Shown here one piece after another: positions 1-6,235 of a stretch of 9,936 nt of DNA. Location of the stretch: NCBI GenBank assembly GCA_017999235.1, contig JAGOBN010000086.1, positions 1 to 9,936 of the forward strand, read 5' to 3'. Origin of the DNA: Anaerolineales bacterium. GTDB lineage: Bacteria > Chloroflexota > Anaerolineae > Anaerolineales > UBA6663. Numbering within the stretch: position 1 is the stretch's first letter; each line of letters opens with the position of its first letter. The translations under genes were made by a program, and so were the position numbers. Below the pieces are notes generated by a model. It searched no databases. It worked only from the letters and a program-made list of their open reading frames with translations, and was not told the DNA's origin.

Positions 1-492
1 TGCGGTGGCGAAGTGCGGGTGTTAATCCAGCCCTATTTTCCGCCGCCGAAACTCGTCATTGTGGGCGGCGGGCACATCGGCCAGCCGCTCCAAGTGATGG
101 GCACGGCCGCCGGCTTTGAGGTCAGCGTAATGGATGTCGAGCCGGGCCGCGCCACCGTACCCGAGCTGGAGACCGGCGGCTTCACTGACGACACTTATAT
201 CGTGTTGATCACCACGGATCATGTCTCGGATGAGGCCGCCTTGCGCCAGGCGGTCGCGTCGCCGGCCCGCTATATCGGCATGATCGGCAGCCGCGCCAAG
301 TGCCAAACGTTGTTGGAGCACATCCGGGCCGCCGGCCACTCGGAGGCGAGCCTGGCGCGGGTTTATGCGCCCATCGGCCTGGATCTGGGCGGGACCACCC
401 CGCAGGAAATCGCCGTCGCGATCCTGGCCGAGATCATTGCCGTTCGCCGGGGCGGCAGCGGCGCGAGGCGTTCGCGCCCGCCCAGCGTGTGA
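1..492 (+). CDS. XdhC/CoxI-family accessory protein, C-terminal part (5' end outside window)
   Basis: The reading frame is open from base 1 and starts with CGGEVRV, so the true start lies upstream. The visible 163 residues match the C-terminal Rossmann domain of XdhC-family proteins: a KLVIVGGGHIGQPL nucleotide-binding motif, a central TTDHVSDEAAL stretch, the family hallmark YIGMIGSRAK and a terminal APIGLDLGGTTPQEIAVAILAEI motif. XdhC proteins bind molybdenum cofactor and help sulfurate and insert it into xanthine dehydrogenase-type enzymes; that is family knowledge. Which enzyme this one serves cannot be seen. The last residues (after VRRGGSG) are basic and low complexity. It is separated from the next gene by about 180 bases with its own promoter, so it is probably not part of the following operon, although both have a Mo/W flavour. 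The family call is firm; the exact substrate is unknown. Confidence 0.9.
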   Translation, partial: CGGEVRVLIQPYFPPPKLVIVGGGHIGQPLQVMGTAAGFEVSVMDVEPGRATVPELETGGFTDDTYIVLITTDHVSDEAALRQAVASPARYIGMIGSRAKCQTLLEHIRAAGHSEASLARVYAPIGLDLGGTTPQEIAVAILAEIIAVRRGGSGARRSRPPSV

Positions 493-501
493 GGTGTGAC
501 C

Positions 502-531
502 GACGGGTAAGGGCAATTACCCGACGGGTTA
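502..531. repeat. GACGGGTWA direct repeats enclosing a perfect 7-bp inverted repeat
   Basis: Two near-identical 9-mers, GACGGGTAA (502-510) and GACGGGTTA (523-531), are spaced exactly 21 bases, about two helical turns. The first also pairs with TTACCCG (517-523) as a perfect 7-bp hairpin with a 6-base loop. It lies 10 bases after the XdhC stop. There is no T-run, so a classical intrinsic terminator is not supported; a regulator site or a weak terminator-like hairpin are both possible. Confidence 0.4.
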
Positions 532-609
532 CAACGTCACCAGGGCGAGTGCGTTGCCCCTAGCCCCCTCAAAATGACATAGAACACCTGGATAGGTGAC
601 ATCCTTCCC

Positions 610-652
610 TTCGGCGGGGCGGGCGAGTCGATATACTTCAACAATGGTTGAA
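610..652 (+). promoter_or_regulatory. Promoter with ArsR-type operator upstream of arsR
   Basis: TATACT at 632-637 is a near-consensus -10 element; the -35 is poor (TTCGGC at 610-615, 16-base spacing). Overlapping the -10 is a perfect inverted repeat, TTCAAC (637-642), a 4-base spacer, then GTTGAA (647-652). ArsR/SmtB-family repressors typically bind AT-richer palindromes that overlap their own promoter, so this is the natural autoregulatory site. It would place the transcription start near 644 and leave a leader of about 25 bases before the chosen arsR ATG at 671. A separate small palindrome (CACCT-GGAT-AGGTG, 585-598) lies just upstream and may be a second site. Confidence 0.65.
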
Positions 653-670
653 TTACCCCATCGAGGCCCT

Positions 671-1069
671 ATGCCTGTCATTGAGCCGCCCGCGATCAAC
701 CTCGTCCAGCTCGCCCAGCGCCTCAAGGCCCTATCCGATCCCAAGCGCCTGCTCATCCTGCACACCCTGATGGAAGGCGTCCAGTGCAATTGTGAACTGG
801 GCGACGTCCTGCAGATGCCGGCCAACCTGATCTCCCACCATCTGCGCGTTTTGCGCGAGGCCGGCCTGGTCACGGTCGAGCGGGATGTCTTGGATGGCCG
901 CTGGATCTACTACGCCGTCAACCCGGCCGCCCTGGCCGAGATCAGCCAAATGGCCGGCGGCTTCTTCGACCCGGCGCGGATCAAGCCGCGCCGCGCCACC
1001 TGCGGCCCACAAGGGTCAGTGGTGAAGATCACCGAGATCACCGTCCGCCACCCCGAGAAAGTTGGATAA
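671..1069 (+). CDS. arsR: ArsR/SmtB-family metalloregulatory repressor
   Basis: A 132-residue winged-helix repressor. It has the family core ALSDPKRLLILHTL (20-33), a recognition region with SHHLRVLREAGLV (55-67), and the beta-wing GRWIYYAVNP (76-85). A Cys-x-Cys pair, C39 and C41, sits where classical ArsR proteins carry their arsenite-binding CVC motif; C111 in the tail could provide a third thiol. Family knowledge: the apo-protein represses and metalloid binding releases DNA. The ATG at 671 was chosen because the in-frame ATG at 644 lies inside the operator and at the predicted transcription start, and 671 has GAGG 4 bases upstream. It is the first gene of a long operon, so it probably controls everything to about 6823. 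The inducer, As(III) or another thiol-seeking metal, is inferred. Confidence 0.88.
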   Translation: MPVIEPPAINLVQLAQRLKALSDPKRLLILHTLMEGVQCNCELGDVLQMPANLISHHLRVLREAGLVTVERDVLDGRWIYYAVNPAALAEISQMAGGFFDPARIKPRRATCGPQGSVVKITEITVRHPEKVG

Positions 1070-1073
1070 CACC

Positions 1074-1436
1074 ATGCCTGAAACCGTGACGCTCCTCGAT
1101 GCCATGCCGACGGCGACCGCCGCGCCGGCCGCCGTGGAATTCTTCGATCCGCCCATGTGCTGCCCGACCGGCTTGTGCGGGCCGACCCTGGATCAGACCC
1201 TGCTCGACGTGAGCGAGATGATCATGGCCCTGCAAGGTGAAGGCGTGGCCGTCATGCGCTACCAGATGACGAGCCATCCACAGGCCTTCATGAGCAACGC
1301 CGATGTGATGCGCCTGGTGCGCGCCCAGCAGATGGCGGCCCTGCCCATCACGCTCGTGCGTGGCAAAGTGATCAAGACGGGCGCTTACCCATCCTTGGCG
1401 GAAGTGCATGCCGCACTCGCCGGGAGCGCGGCATGA
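1074..1436 (+). CDS. arsD: ArsD arsenite metallochaperone
   Basis: A 120-residue thioredoxin-fold protein with the diagnostic ArsD motif FDPPMCCPTGLCGP (24-37). It contains the three thiols (vicinal C29-C30 and C35) that bind As(III)/Sb(III) and pass it to ArsA in the characterised family. The conserved YQMTSHPQAF and LPITLVRGKVIKTGAYPS segments follow. The C-terminal vicinal Cys pairs of some plasmid ArsD proteins are absent; those are known not to be needed for delivery. An N-terminal extension of about 20 residues rich in Ala/Thr/Pro precedes the domain. The ATG at 1074 was chosen over an in-frame TTG at 1062; GGA lies 7 bases upstream. It begins 4 bases after arsR and its stop overlaps the arsA start (ATGA), which suggests translational coupling. 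Confidence 0.9.
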   Translation: MPETVTLLDAMPTATAAPAAVEFFDPPMCCPTGLCGPTLDQTLLDVSEMIMALQGEGVAVMRYQMTSHPQAFMSNADVMRLVRAQQMAALPITLVRGKVIKTGAYPSLAEVHAALAGSAA

Positions 1437-3289
1437 GCACCTTCCGTTTCTTCTCCGGCAAGGGCGGCGTGGGCAAGACCAGCCTGGCCTGCGCCACCGC
1501 CGTCGAGGCCGCGGACGCCGGCCGGCGCACCCTGCTCGTCACCACCGACCCGGCCTCCAATTTGGCCGATGTCTTCGAGCAGGCCATCGGCCACCAGGTC
1601 ACGCCCATCGCGGCCGTGCCCAACCTGTGGGCGATGGAAATCGACCCAGACCGTGCCACCGATGAATACAAGGAACGCGCCCTGGCCCCGCTGCGCGCCG
1701 CCTTCCCGCCGGCCATGGTGGCCGTGATCGAGGAGCAGATGAGCGGCCCGTGCACGTCCGAAGTCGCCGCCTTCGACCGCTTCACGGATTTCCTGGAAGC
1801 GCCGGCCCCGGATCAGCCGGCCTACGACCTGATCATCTTTGACACCGCGCCCACCGGCCACACGATCCGCCTGCTGGAGCTGCCGGCCGAGTGGAGCCAA
1901 TCGATTGACGCCGCCAGCGCCGGCAGCGGCCAGACCTGCATCGGGCCGGCCGCGGCCGTGCAGGACGCCAAGCACAAGTACGAGCGCGCCCTGGCCCAGC
2001 TCCGCCGCCCGGAGCAGACCACGTTTACGTTCGTGCTGCAGCCGGAAGCGATCTCCATCCGCGAGACCCAGCGCGCCATCGGCGAGCTAGGCAAGCTGGG
2101 CATCCACGCGCACCAGCTCATCGTCAACGCCGTCATCCCGCCCGAGGCCGCCGCCGACCCGCTCTTCGCGGCCCGGCGCGAGATGCAAGGCCGCTACCTG
2201 ACCCAGATCGCGGCCGACCTGCCCTGGCCGGCGCGCCAGATCCCGCTGCTCAACGGCGAGATCAAGGGCCTGGCCCGCGTGCGCGCGTTGGCCGGCATCC
2301 TGACTCATCCCGAAACCCGCCCGACCTTCACGGCCGCCGCCGATGAGACGCCGGCCATGGAGTGGCCCGTGGACACGATCCTGGGCCGACTGCAGCCGGC
2401 CAACGGCCAGCGCCGCACCGTGTTCTTCGCCGGCAAGGGCGGCGTGGGCAAGACCGTGGCCTCGTGTGTCACCGCCGTCCACTTGGCGCGGCACAACTAC
2501 CGCACCCTGCTCATCACTACCGACCCGGCCGCCCACCTGGGAGATGTGCTGGGCGTGCCAGTTGGCGACGCCGTCGCCCCAGTCGCGGGCGTATCCAATC
2601 TCTGGGCGGCCAAGATCGACCCCAAGGCCGCGGCCGAGACTTACAAAGCCCGCATCCTGGACGATGCCCGCCGGCGCGGCCGGCCGGCGGAAGCCCTGCG
2701 CGTGATGGCGGAGGAAATGGACTCGCCCTGCACCGAGGAGATGGCGGCCTTCGACCTGTTCATTGACTACGCCTCCCAGGCGGAGTGGGACGTGGTGGTC
2801 TTCGACACCGCACCCACCGGCCACACCCTGCGTCTGCTGGAATTACCGATGGATTGGAGCCAGCAGTTGGACGTGAAGGTCTTCGCCACTGTGGACAGCG
2901 CCGCGGCCGACGATGTAGCCAAGCGGCGCTTCGGGGACGTCATCGCCATGATGCGCGACCCGGAGCGCAGCACCTTCGCCTTCGTCATGTACCCGGAGGC
3001 GACGCCGATCATCGAGGCCTACCGCGCCAGCCAGGAGCTGCGCACGCTCGGCATCGCGCCAGGCCTAGTGGTCGCCAACTTCGTCATCCCGCCGGACGCG
3101 GCGGCCGCGCCCTTCACGCGCGCGCGCCGCGCCATGCAGTCCCGCTACCTGGCCGAGATCAGCCAGCGCTTCGCGGTGCCCGTCCTGAAGATCCCGCTCC
3201 TGCCGCACGAGATCAAGGGCCTGGAGACGCTGACTGCGCTGGGCGAGCAGTTGTATGGCCAGAGCGCGCCCGCCGCACTGCCCGCCTGA
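1433..3289 (+). CDS. arsA: ArsA, two-domain arsenite-stimulated ATPase
   Basis: A 618-residue tandem ATPase of the SIMIBI class, slightly longer than the classical ArsA of about 580 residues. Each half has a deviant Walker A GKGGVGKT (9-16 and 334-341), a TTDPA switch I region, and the ArsA signature DTAPTGHT (137-144 and 458-465). The metalloid-site cysteines can be placed by motif: C107 in PCTSE, C169 in TCIGP and C433 in PCTEE, matching the C113/C172/C422 set of the characterised enzyme. Family role: takes As(III) from ArsD and couples ATP hydrolysis to an ArsB or Acr3 pump. No pump gene is present in this window, so the partner is either elsewhere or different. ATGA overlap with arsD. All catalytic motifs look intact. 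Confidence 0.93.
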   Translation: MSTFRFFSGKGGVGKTSLACATAVEAADAGRRTLLVTTDPASNLADVFEQAIGHQVTPIAAVPNLWAMEIDPDRATDEYKERALAPLRAAFPPAMVAVIEEQMSGPCTSEVAAFDRFTDFLEAPAPDQPAYDLIIFDTAPTGHTIRLLELPAEWSQSIDAASAGSGQTCIGPAAAVQDAKHKYERALAQLRRPEQTTFTFVLQPEAISIRETQRAIGELGKLGIHAHQLIVNAVIPPEAAADPLFAARREMQGRYLTQIAADLPWPARQIPLLNGEIKGLARVRALAGILTHPETRPTFTAAADETPAMEWPVDTILGRLQPANGQRRTVFFAGKGGVGKTVASCVTAVHLARHNYRTLLITTDPAAHLGDVLGVPVGDAVAPVAGVSNLWAAKIDPKAAAETYKARILDDARRRGRPAEALRVMAEEMDSPCTEEMAAFDLFIDYASQAEWDVVVFDTAPTGHTLRLLELPMDWSQQLDVKVFATVDSAAADDVAKRRFGDVIAMMRDPERSTFAFVMYPEATPIIEAYRASQELRTLGIAPGLVVANFVIPPDAAAAPFTRARRAMQSRYLAEISQRFAVPVLKIPLLPHEIKGLETLTALGEQLYGQSAPAALPA

Positions 3290-3306
3290 CACTTCAAGGA
3301 GACCCC

Positions 3307-3702
3307 ATGACCACCCTCACCCCCGCGGCCGTGGCCGCACCCGTCCCGGCGGTCCAGGCCGCCCGCGACCTGGCGGCCGCCCTGGCCGAGACCCCGGAAT
3401 TCCAGGCGTTTGAACACGCCAGCCAGGCGTTGCGCGCCGACCCCACGGCCGGCCAGGCGATCCGGGCGCTCCAGGCCAAGCAGCAAGCGCTGCGGGCCGT
3501 GCTGGCGCTGGGCGCCGCCAGCCCCGAGGAACAGGCCGAGCTGGCCGAGCTGGACCGCGCCGTGCGCGCGCATCCAGCCATCAGCGCGTACACCCGCGCC
3601 CAGGCCGAGCTGACCGCGCTCTGCCAGATCATCGGCGATGTGCTCTCGGATAACACCGGCCTGAACTTCGCCGCGGTCTGCGGCGCCGGCGGCTGCTGCT
3701 GA
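3307..3702 (+). CDS. YlbF/YmcA-family helical protein with CGAGGCC tail
   Basis: A 131-residue, almost entirely helical and Ala/Gln/Glu-rich protein. The body (15-118) shows the YlbF/YmcA pattern: ARDLAAALAETPEFQAFEHA, then a central AIRALQAKQQAL coil and a late AYTRAQAELTAL helix. It ends in FAAVCGAGGCC, giving C125, C130 and C131 at the extreme C-terminus. In Bacillus the YlbF (RicF) and YmcA (RicA) proteins form a complex with YaaT that binds [4Fe-4S] clusters through C-terminal cysteines, so a metal or cluster site here is plausible. RNA-processing control, the Bacillus role, is not implied by these neighbours. The start has a strong AAGGAG Shine-Dalgarno 5 bases upstream and lies 17 bases after arsA. 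Family call good; function unknown. Confidence 0.75.
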   Translation: MTTLTPAAVAAPVPAVQAARDLAAALAETPEFQAFEHASQALRADPTAGQAIRALQAKQQALRAVLALGAASPEEQAELAELDRAVRAHPAISAYTRAQAELTALCQIIGDVLSDNTGLNFAAVCGAGGCC

Positions 3703-3714
3703 AAGGACCTGCTC

Positions 3715-4086
3715 ATGTTGGAACTGACTCTGCCCGCCCCGGTCCGCACCGCCACCGAAGTCCTGGCGCAAGCCCTGCTGGCCTCCGCGCCGTTCACGGC
3801 TTACGAAGACGCGCAGGCGCGGCTGATGGACGATCACGCCGCCCGCACGCTGCTCAACGATCTCTCGGCCGCCCAGGCCAACCTGCGGCGCCAGGCGGCT
3901 ACGACCCCGGCCGATATCACCCGGGTGCGCACCCTGCAGCACGATGTGCAGGCCAACGCCACGATCCAGGACTTCGCCCTGGCGCAGCAGGGCGCCATCG
4001 ACGCCCTGCGCGAAGCCAACACCGAGATCAGCCAACTGCTGGGTGTGGATTTCGCCGCCCTGGCCAAACGTTCGGGCTGCTGCTAA
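3715..4086 (+). CDS. Second YlbF/YmcA-family helical protein, ending SGCC
   Basis: A 123-residue paralogue-like neighbour of the preceding gene. It has the same pattern of a first helix with ASAPFTAYEDAQARL, a middle LNDLSAAQANLRRQA helix and a final IDALREANTEISQLLGVDF helix. It ends KRSGCC, so C122 and C123 are a vicinal pair at the terminus, a shorter version of the previous CGAGGCC tail. An AAAGGA Shine-Dalgarno lies 7 bases before the ATG, 12 bases after the previous stop. Two adjacent different YlbF-type proteins recall the RicA/RicF heteromer of Bacillus, so a heterodimer sharing a metal or Fe-S site is a reasonable inference. No YaaT homologue is visible in this window. Confidence 0.72.
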   Translation: MLELTLPAPVRTATEVLAQALLASAPFTAYEDAQARLMDDHAARTLLNDLSAAQANLRRQAATTPADITRVRTLQHDVQANATIQDFALAQQGAIDALREANTEISQLLGVDFAALAKRSGCC

Positions 4087-4100
4087 AGGAAACCCACGCC

Positions 4101-4325
4101 ATGCCCACCTACGTTTACAAATGCGAAGCGTGCGCCGAGACCTTTGACGTGACCGCCTCGATCAAGCAAAAAGAGGCCGGCCTCAAGCCCGAATGCCCGG
4201 TCTGCCATGCTCATAAAACCCGCCAGGTGCTGACGGCCGGCCTGGTGCTGGTCGGCGGCGGACATGGGGCGGCGCCGGCGCCCAGTTGCGGCTGCGGCTC
4301 CGAAGGCGGGTGCTGCCAGTCGTGA
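4101..4325 (+). CDS. FmdB-family zinc-ribbon protein with Cys-rich tail
   Basis: A 74-residue protein starting MPTYVYKCEAC, the classical FmdB/putative regulatory zinc-ribbon start. The ribbon uses C8-x2-C11 and C32-x2-C35 (ECPVCHAH). A Gly/Ala-rich linker leads to a tail, SCGCGSEGGCCQS, with C63, C65, C71 and C72. Many FmdB proteins have Gly-rich or Cys/Ser-rich tails, but the terminal GGCC repeats the ends of the two preceding proteins. FmdB was first noted beside formamidase/amidase genes; its biochemical role is unsettled. An AAGGA Shine-Dalgarno lies 10 bases upstream of the ATG. The stop TGA overlaps the next gene's GTG. Zinc or metalloid binding is an inference from cysteines. Confidence 0.85.
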   Translation: MPTYVYKCEACAETFDVTASIKQKEAGLKPECPVCHAHKTRQVLTAGLVLVGGGHGAAPAPSCGCGSEGGCCQS

Positions 4326-4621
4326 CCGCGCCGATTGAAGTCCGCGTCATCGGCGCGCCGGTGGCCTGCGCCGACGGCTTCAAAGACACCTGGCGCGAGG
4401 TGGCCGCCTGGGCCGGCCGGCAGTTGGCCGGCCACTTCGGCGACGCCGTGCGCGTGCGATACTTTGATTTGTTCGACGCGGACTGCCCGCCCCTGCCGGC
4501 CGGCGCGCAACTGCCGGTGGTGCTGGTCGAAGACACTGTGGTCAGCAGCGGCGGCAAGCTCTCCATTCCCGCCATCCGCCGACAAATCGAGGCGCGGATA
4601 GCCGCCAGCCGCCCGGTATGA
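4322..4621 (+). CDS. Small thioredoxin-like protein (YuzD/DUF1462-like)
   Basis: Starting from the GTG that overlaps the upstream stop as GTGA, the product has 99 residues. It begins IEVRVIGAP, then a single Cys (C16) at the N-terminus of a helix, a YFDLFDADCPPLP segment with C55, and a beta-hairpin LPVVLVEDTVVSSGGKLS that contains a likely cis-Pro (P65), followed by a C-terminal helix. This beta-alpha-beta...beta-beta-alpha order matches a thioredoxin/glutaredoxin fold and most resembles the YuzD-like group. The usual CxxC is reduced to a single Cys, so it is more likely a thiol carrier, persulfide or metal shuttle than a disulfide oxidoreductase. Family assignment is tentative. It is tightly coupled on both sides (GTGA and ATGA overlaps), so co-production with the FmdB and MIP18 proteins is expected. 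Confidence 0.7.
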   Translation: MTAPIEVRVIGAPVACADGFKDTWREVAAWAGRQLAGHFGDAVRVRYFDLFDADCPPLPAGAQLPVVLVEDTVVSSGGKLSIPAIRRQIEARIAASRPV

Positions 4622-4893
4622 GTATCACGGACACCGTCATCCGCGAAACGCTGGGGACCGTCATTCATCCGTCGTTTGGTCTGTCGCTGGTCGCGCTCGA
4701 CATGGTGCGTGCGATCCGGATTGAGGCCGGCCAGGTGGAAGTGGACCTGGTCATGAATTGCCCGGGGTGTCCGGGCGCGGAAGCCGCGCTGGCGCTGGCG
4801 CGGACCAAATTGAAAGCCATCGCGGGCGGGCGTGTGGTGCGCCTGCAGCTGCTGCCACAGCTCTGGACGCCGCCCTGGGAGCCGGGCGGCTAA
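4618..4893 (+). CDS. MIP18/PaaD-type (DUF59) iron-sulfur assembly protein
   Basis: A 91-residue protein with the MIP18 pattern: an N-terminal helix ending TVIHPSFGLSLVALDMVRAIRIEAGQ, a strand VEVDLVMNCPGCPGAE carrying the conserved Cys region (C48, C51), a helix, then VVRLQLLPQLWTPPWEPGG, where the Trp-Pro-Trp type tail is common in PaaD/SufT-like members. The family helps mature Fe-S proteins; DUF59 domains are also fused to ApbC/NBP35 carriers, which belong to the same ATPase superclass as ArsA. Here it is a separate gene in an ArsA operon. The two-Cys CPGC version is slightly unusual compared with the usual single conserved Cys. The start overlaps the previous stop as ATGA. A 49-base gap follows, the largest in the operon. 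Confidence 0.8.
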   Translation: MSITDTVIRETLGTVIHPSFGLSLVALDMVRAIRIEAGQVEVDLVMNCPGCPGAEAALALARTKLKAIAGGRVVRLQLLPQLWTPPWEPGG

Positions 4894-4942
4894 GTTGGCA
4901 CGCTGACCTCGCCGAGGTATTTCAGAAAAGGATGCACGCGTT

Positions 4943-6235
4943 ATGAGCGATTTGATGACTTGGGCCTTGAAGAGCCAGACCCCGACCACGCCCAAGGCGG
5001 AATGGGCGCGCGTGAACGCGGACGGCCACCTTGTCCTGCCGCCGGAAGTGGCGGCCCAACTCGGCTTAATCCCTGGCGCGGAAGTCCGCCTGGAAGCCAC
5101 CCAGAACGGCTTGCGCCTGCACCGGCCGGTCACCCACCTGGCCAAGGTCTACATCGAGCCCACCATCGACTGCAACCTGGACTGCGTCACCTGCTTCCGC
5201 AACGGCTGGGACGAGCCCAAGGGGCGCATGACCGACGAGACCTTTGCCGCCATCCTGGCCGGCCTGCGCGAGCTCGATCCGCTGCCGACCGTGTACTTTG
5301 GCGGCATCGGCGAGCCGACCTTCCACAAGCGCACCCTCGAGTGGATTGCCGCGTGCAAGGCGCTGGGCGCGCGGGTGGAGATGATCACCAACGGCACGCT
5401 CCTGACCGAGAAACGCGCCCAACAGATCATCGAGTCTGGCCTGGATCTGCTGTGGGTCTCCATCGACGGCGCCTCCCCCGAAAGCTATGCGGATGTCCGG
5501 TTGGGGGCGGAACTCCCGCGCGTGCTGGAGAACTTGGGCCGCTTCCGCAAGCTACGCCGGGGCGGCCACTTCGCCAAGCCCGAGATCGGCGTCACCTTCG
5601 TGGCCATGAAGCGCAATATCGCCGACCTGCCCCAGGTGCTGAAGATCGCGCGCGAGCTGGGCGCCCGGCATTTCAACGTCAGCAACGTGCTGCCGGTCAC
5701 GGAAGACCTGCAGGCCGAGATGCTCTACACGCGCGCCCTGCGCGATTTGAGCTATCTGCCCGCGCGCGAGATCCCGCGCCTGAGCCTGCCCAAGATGGAT
5801 TTCAACGAGCTGACCCGTGATGCGCTGATGCAGGCTTTCCAGTCCGGCTTCAGCGTCAACTACGCCGGCAATAGCTGGGGCGGCGCCAACGATGTCTGCA
5901 ATTACATTGAGAGCGGGTCGATGTCCATCGCCTGGAACGGCGCGGTCAGCCCGTGCTGGCCGCTGATGCACACTCATCAGAGCTACCTGCATGCCAAGCC
6001 GCGCCAGAACAAAAGCCACGTCATCGGCAACATCCGTGAGCGCAGCGTCGGCGATTTGTGGCTGGATCCGGAGTACGTGGCGTACCGGCAGAAGGTCCAG
6101 AGCTTCGGCTTCGCGCCGTGCACGTTCTGCGGCGGCTGTGAGATGTCCGAGAGCAACGTTGAGGATTGCTACGCCAACGAATTTCCGGCCTGCGGCGGCT
6201 GTCTGTGGTCTCAGGGCGTGATCCAGTGTCCGTGA
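4943..6235 (+). CDS. Radical SAM/SPASM maturase with N-terminal AbrB-like domain (tungsten-enzyme maturase type)
   Basis: 430 residues. Positions 21-62 (ARVNADGHLVLPPEVAAQLG, then GAEVRLE) form a SpoVT/AbrB-like swapped-hairpin domain. The radical SAM core follows: C77-x3-C81-x2-C84 in DCNLDCVTCF binds the SAM cluster, GGIGEPTFH (120-128) is the GGE-like SAM motif, and ITNGTLL and WVSIDG are later barrel strands. The C-terminal SPASM-like region carries C319, C338, C393-x2-C396-x2-C399, C409, C417-x2-C420 and C429, enough for auxiliary [4Fe-4S] clusters. The overall layout resembles the family described as a tungsten cofactor oxidoreductase radical SAM maturase, associated with aldehyde ferredoxin oxidoreductases; that assignment is from memory and no such oxidoreductase is in the window. 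AAAGGA lies 10 bases before the ATG. Radical SAM/SPASM is certain; substrate is not. Confidence 0.85.
   Translation: MSDLMTWALKSQTPTTPKAEWARVNADGHLVLPPEVAAQLGLIPGAEVRLEATQNGLRLHRPVTHLAKVYIEPTIDCNLDCVTCFRNGWDEPKGRMTDETFAAILAGLRELDPLPTVYFGGIGEPTFHKRTLEWIAACKALGARVEMITNGTLLTEKRAQQIIESGLDLLWVSIDGASPESYADVRLGAELPRVLENLGRFRKLRRGGHFAKPEIGVTFVAMKRNIADLPQVLKIARELGARHFNVSNVLPVTEDLQAEMLYTRALRDLSYLPAREIPRLSLPKMDFNELTRDALMQAFQSGFSVNYAGNSWGGANDVCNYIESGSMSIAWNGAVSPCWPLMHTHQSYLHAKPRQNKSHVIGNIRERSVGDLWLDPEYVAYRQKVQSFGFAPCTFCGGCEMSESNVEDCYANEFPACGGCLWSQGVIQCP

Noticed and set aside
596..670. Earlier starts for arsR at 596 or 644
   Set aside because: They would put the promoter and operator inside the coding region, and the extra residues do not resemble the family.
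2087..2824. Long minus-strand open frames inside arsA and the XdhC gene
   Set aside because: They are mirror frames of high-GC coding sequence, rich in Gly/Arg/His with no family motifs, opposite clearly real genes.
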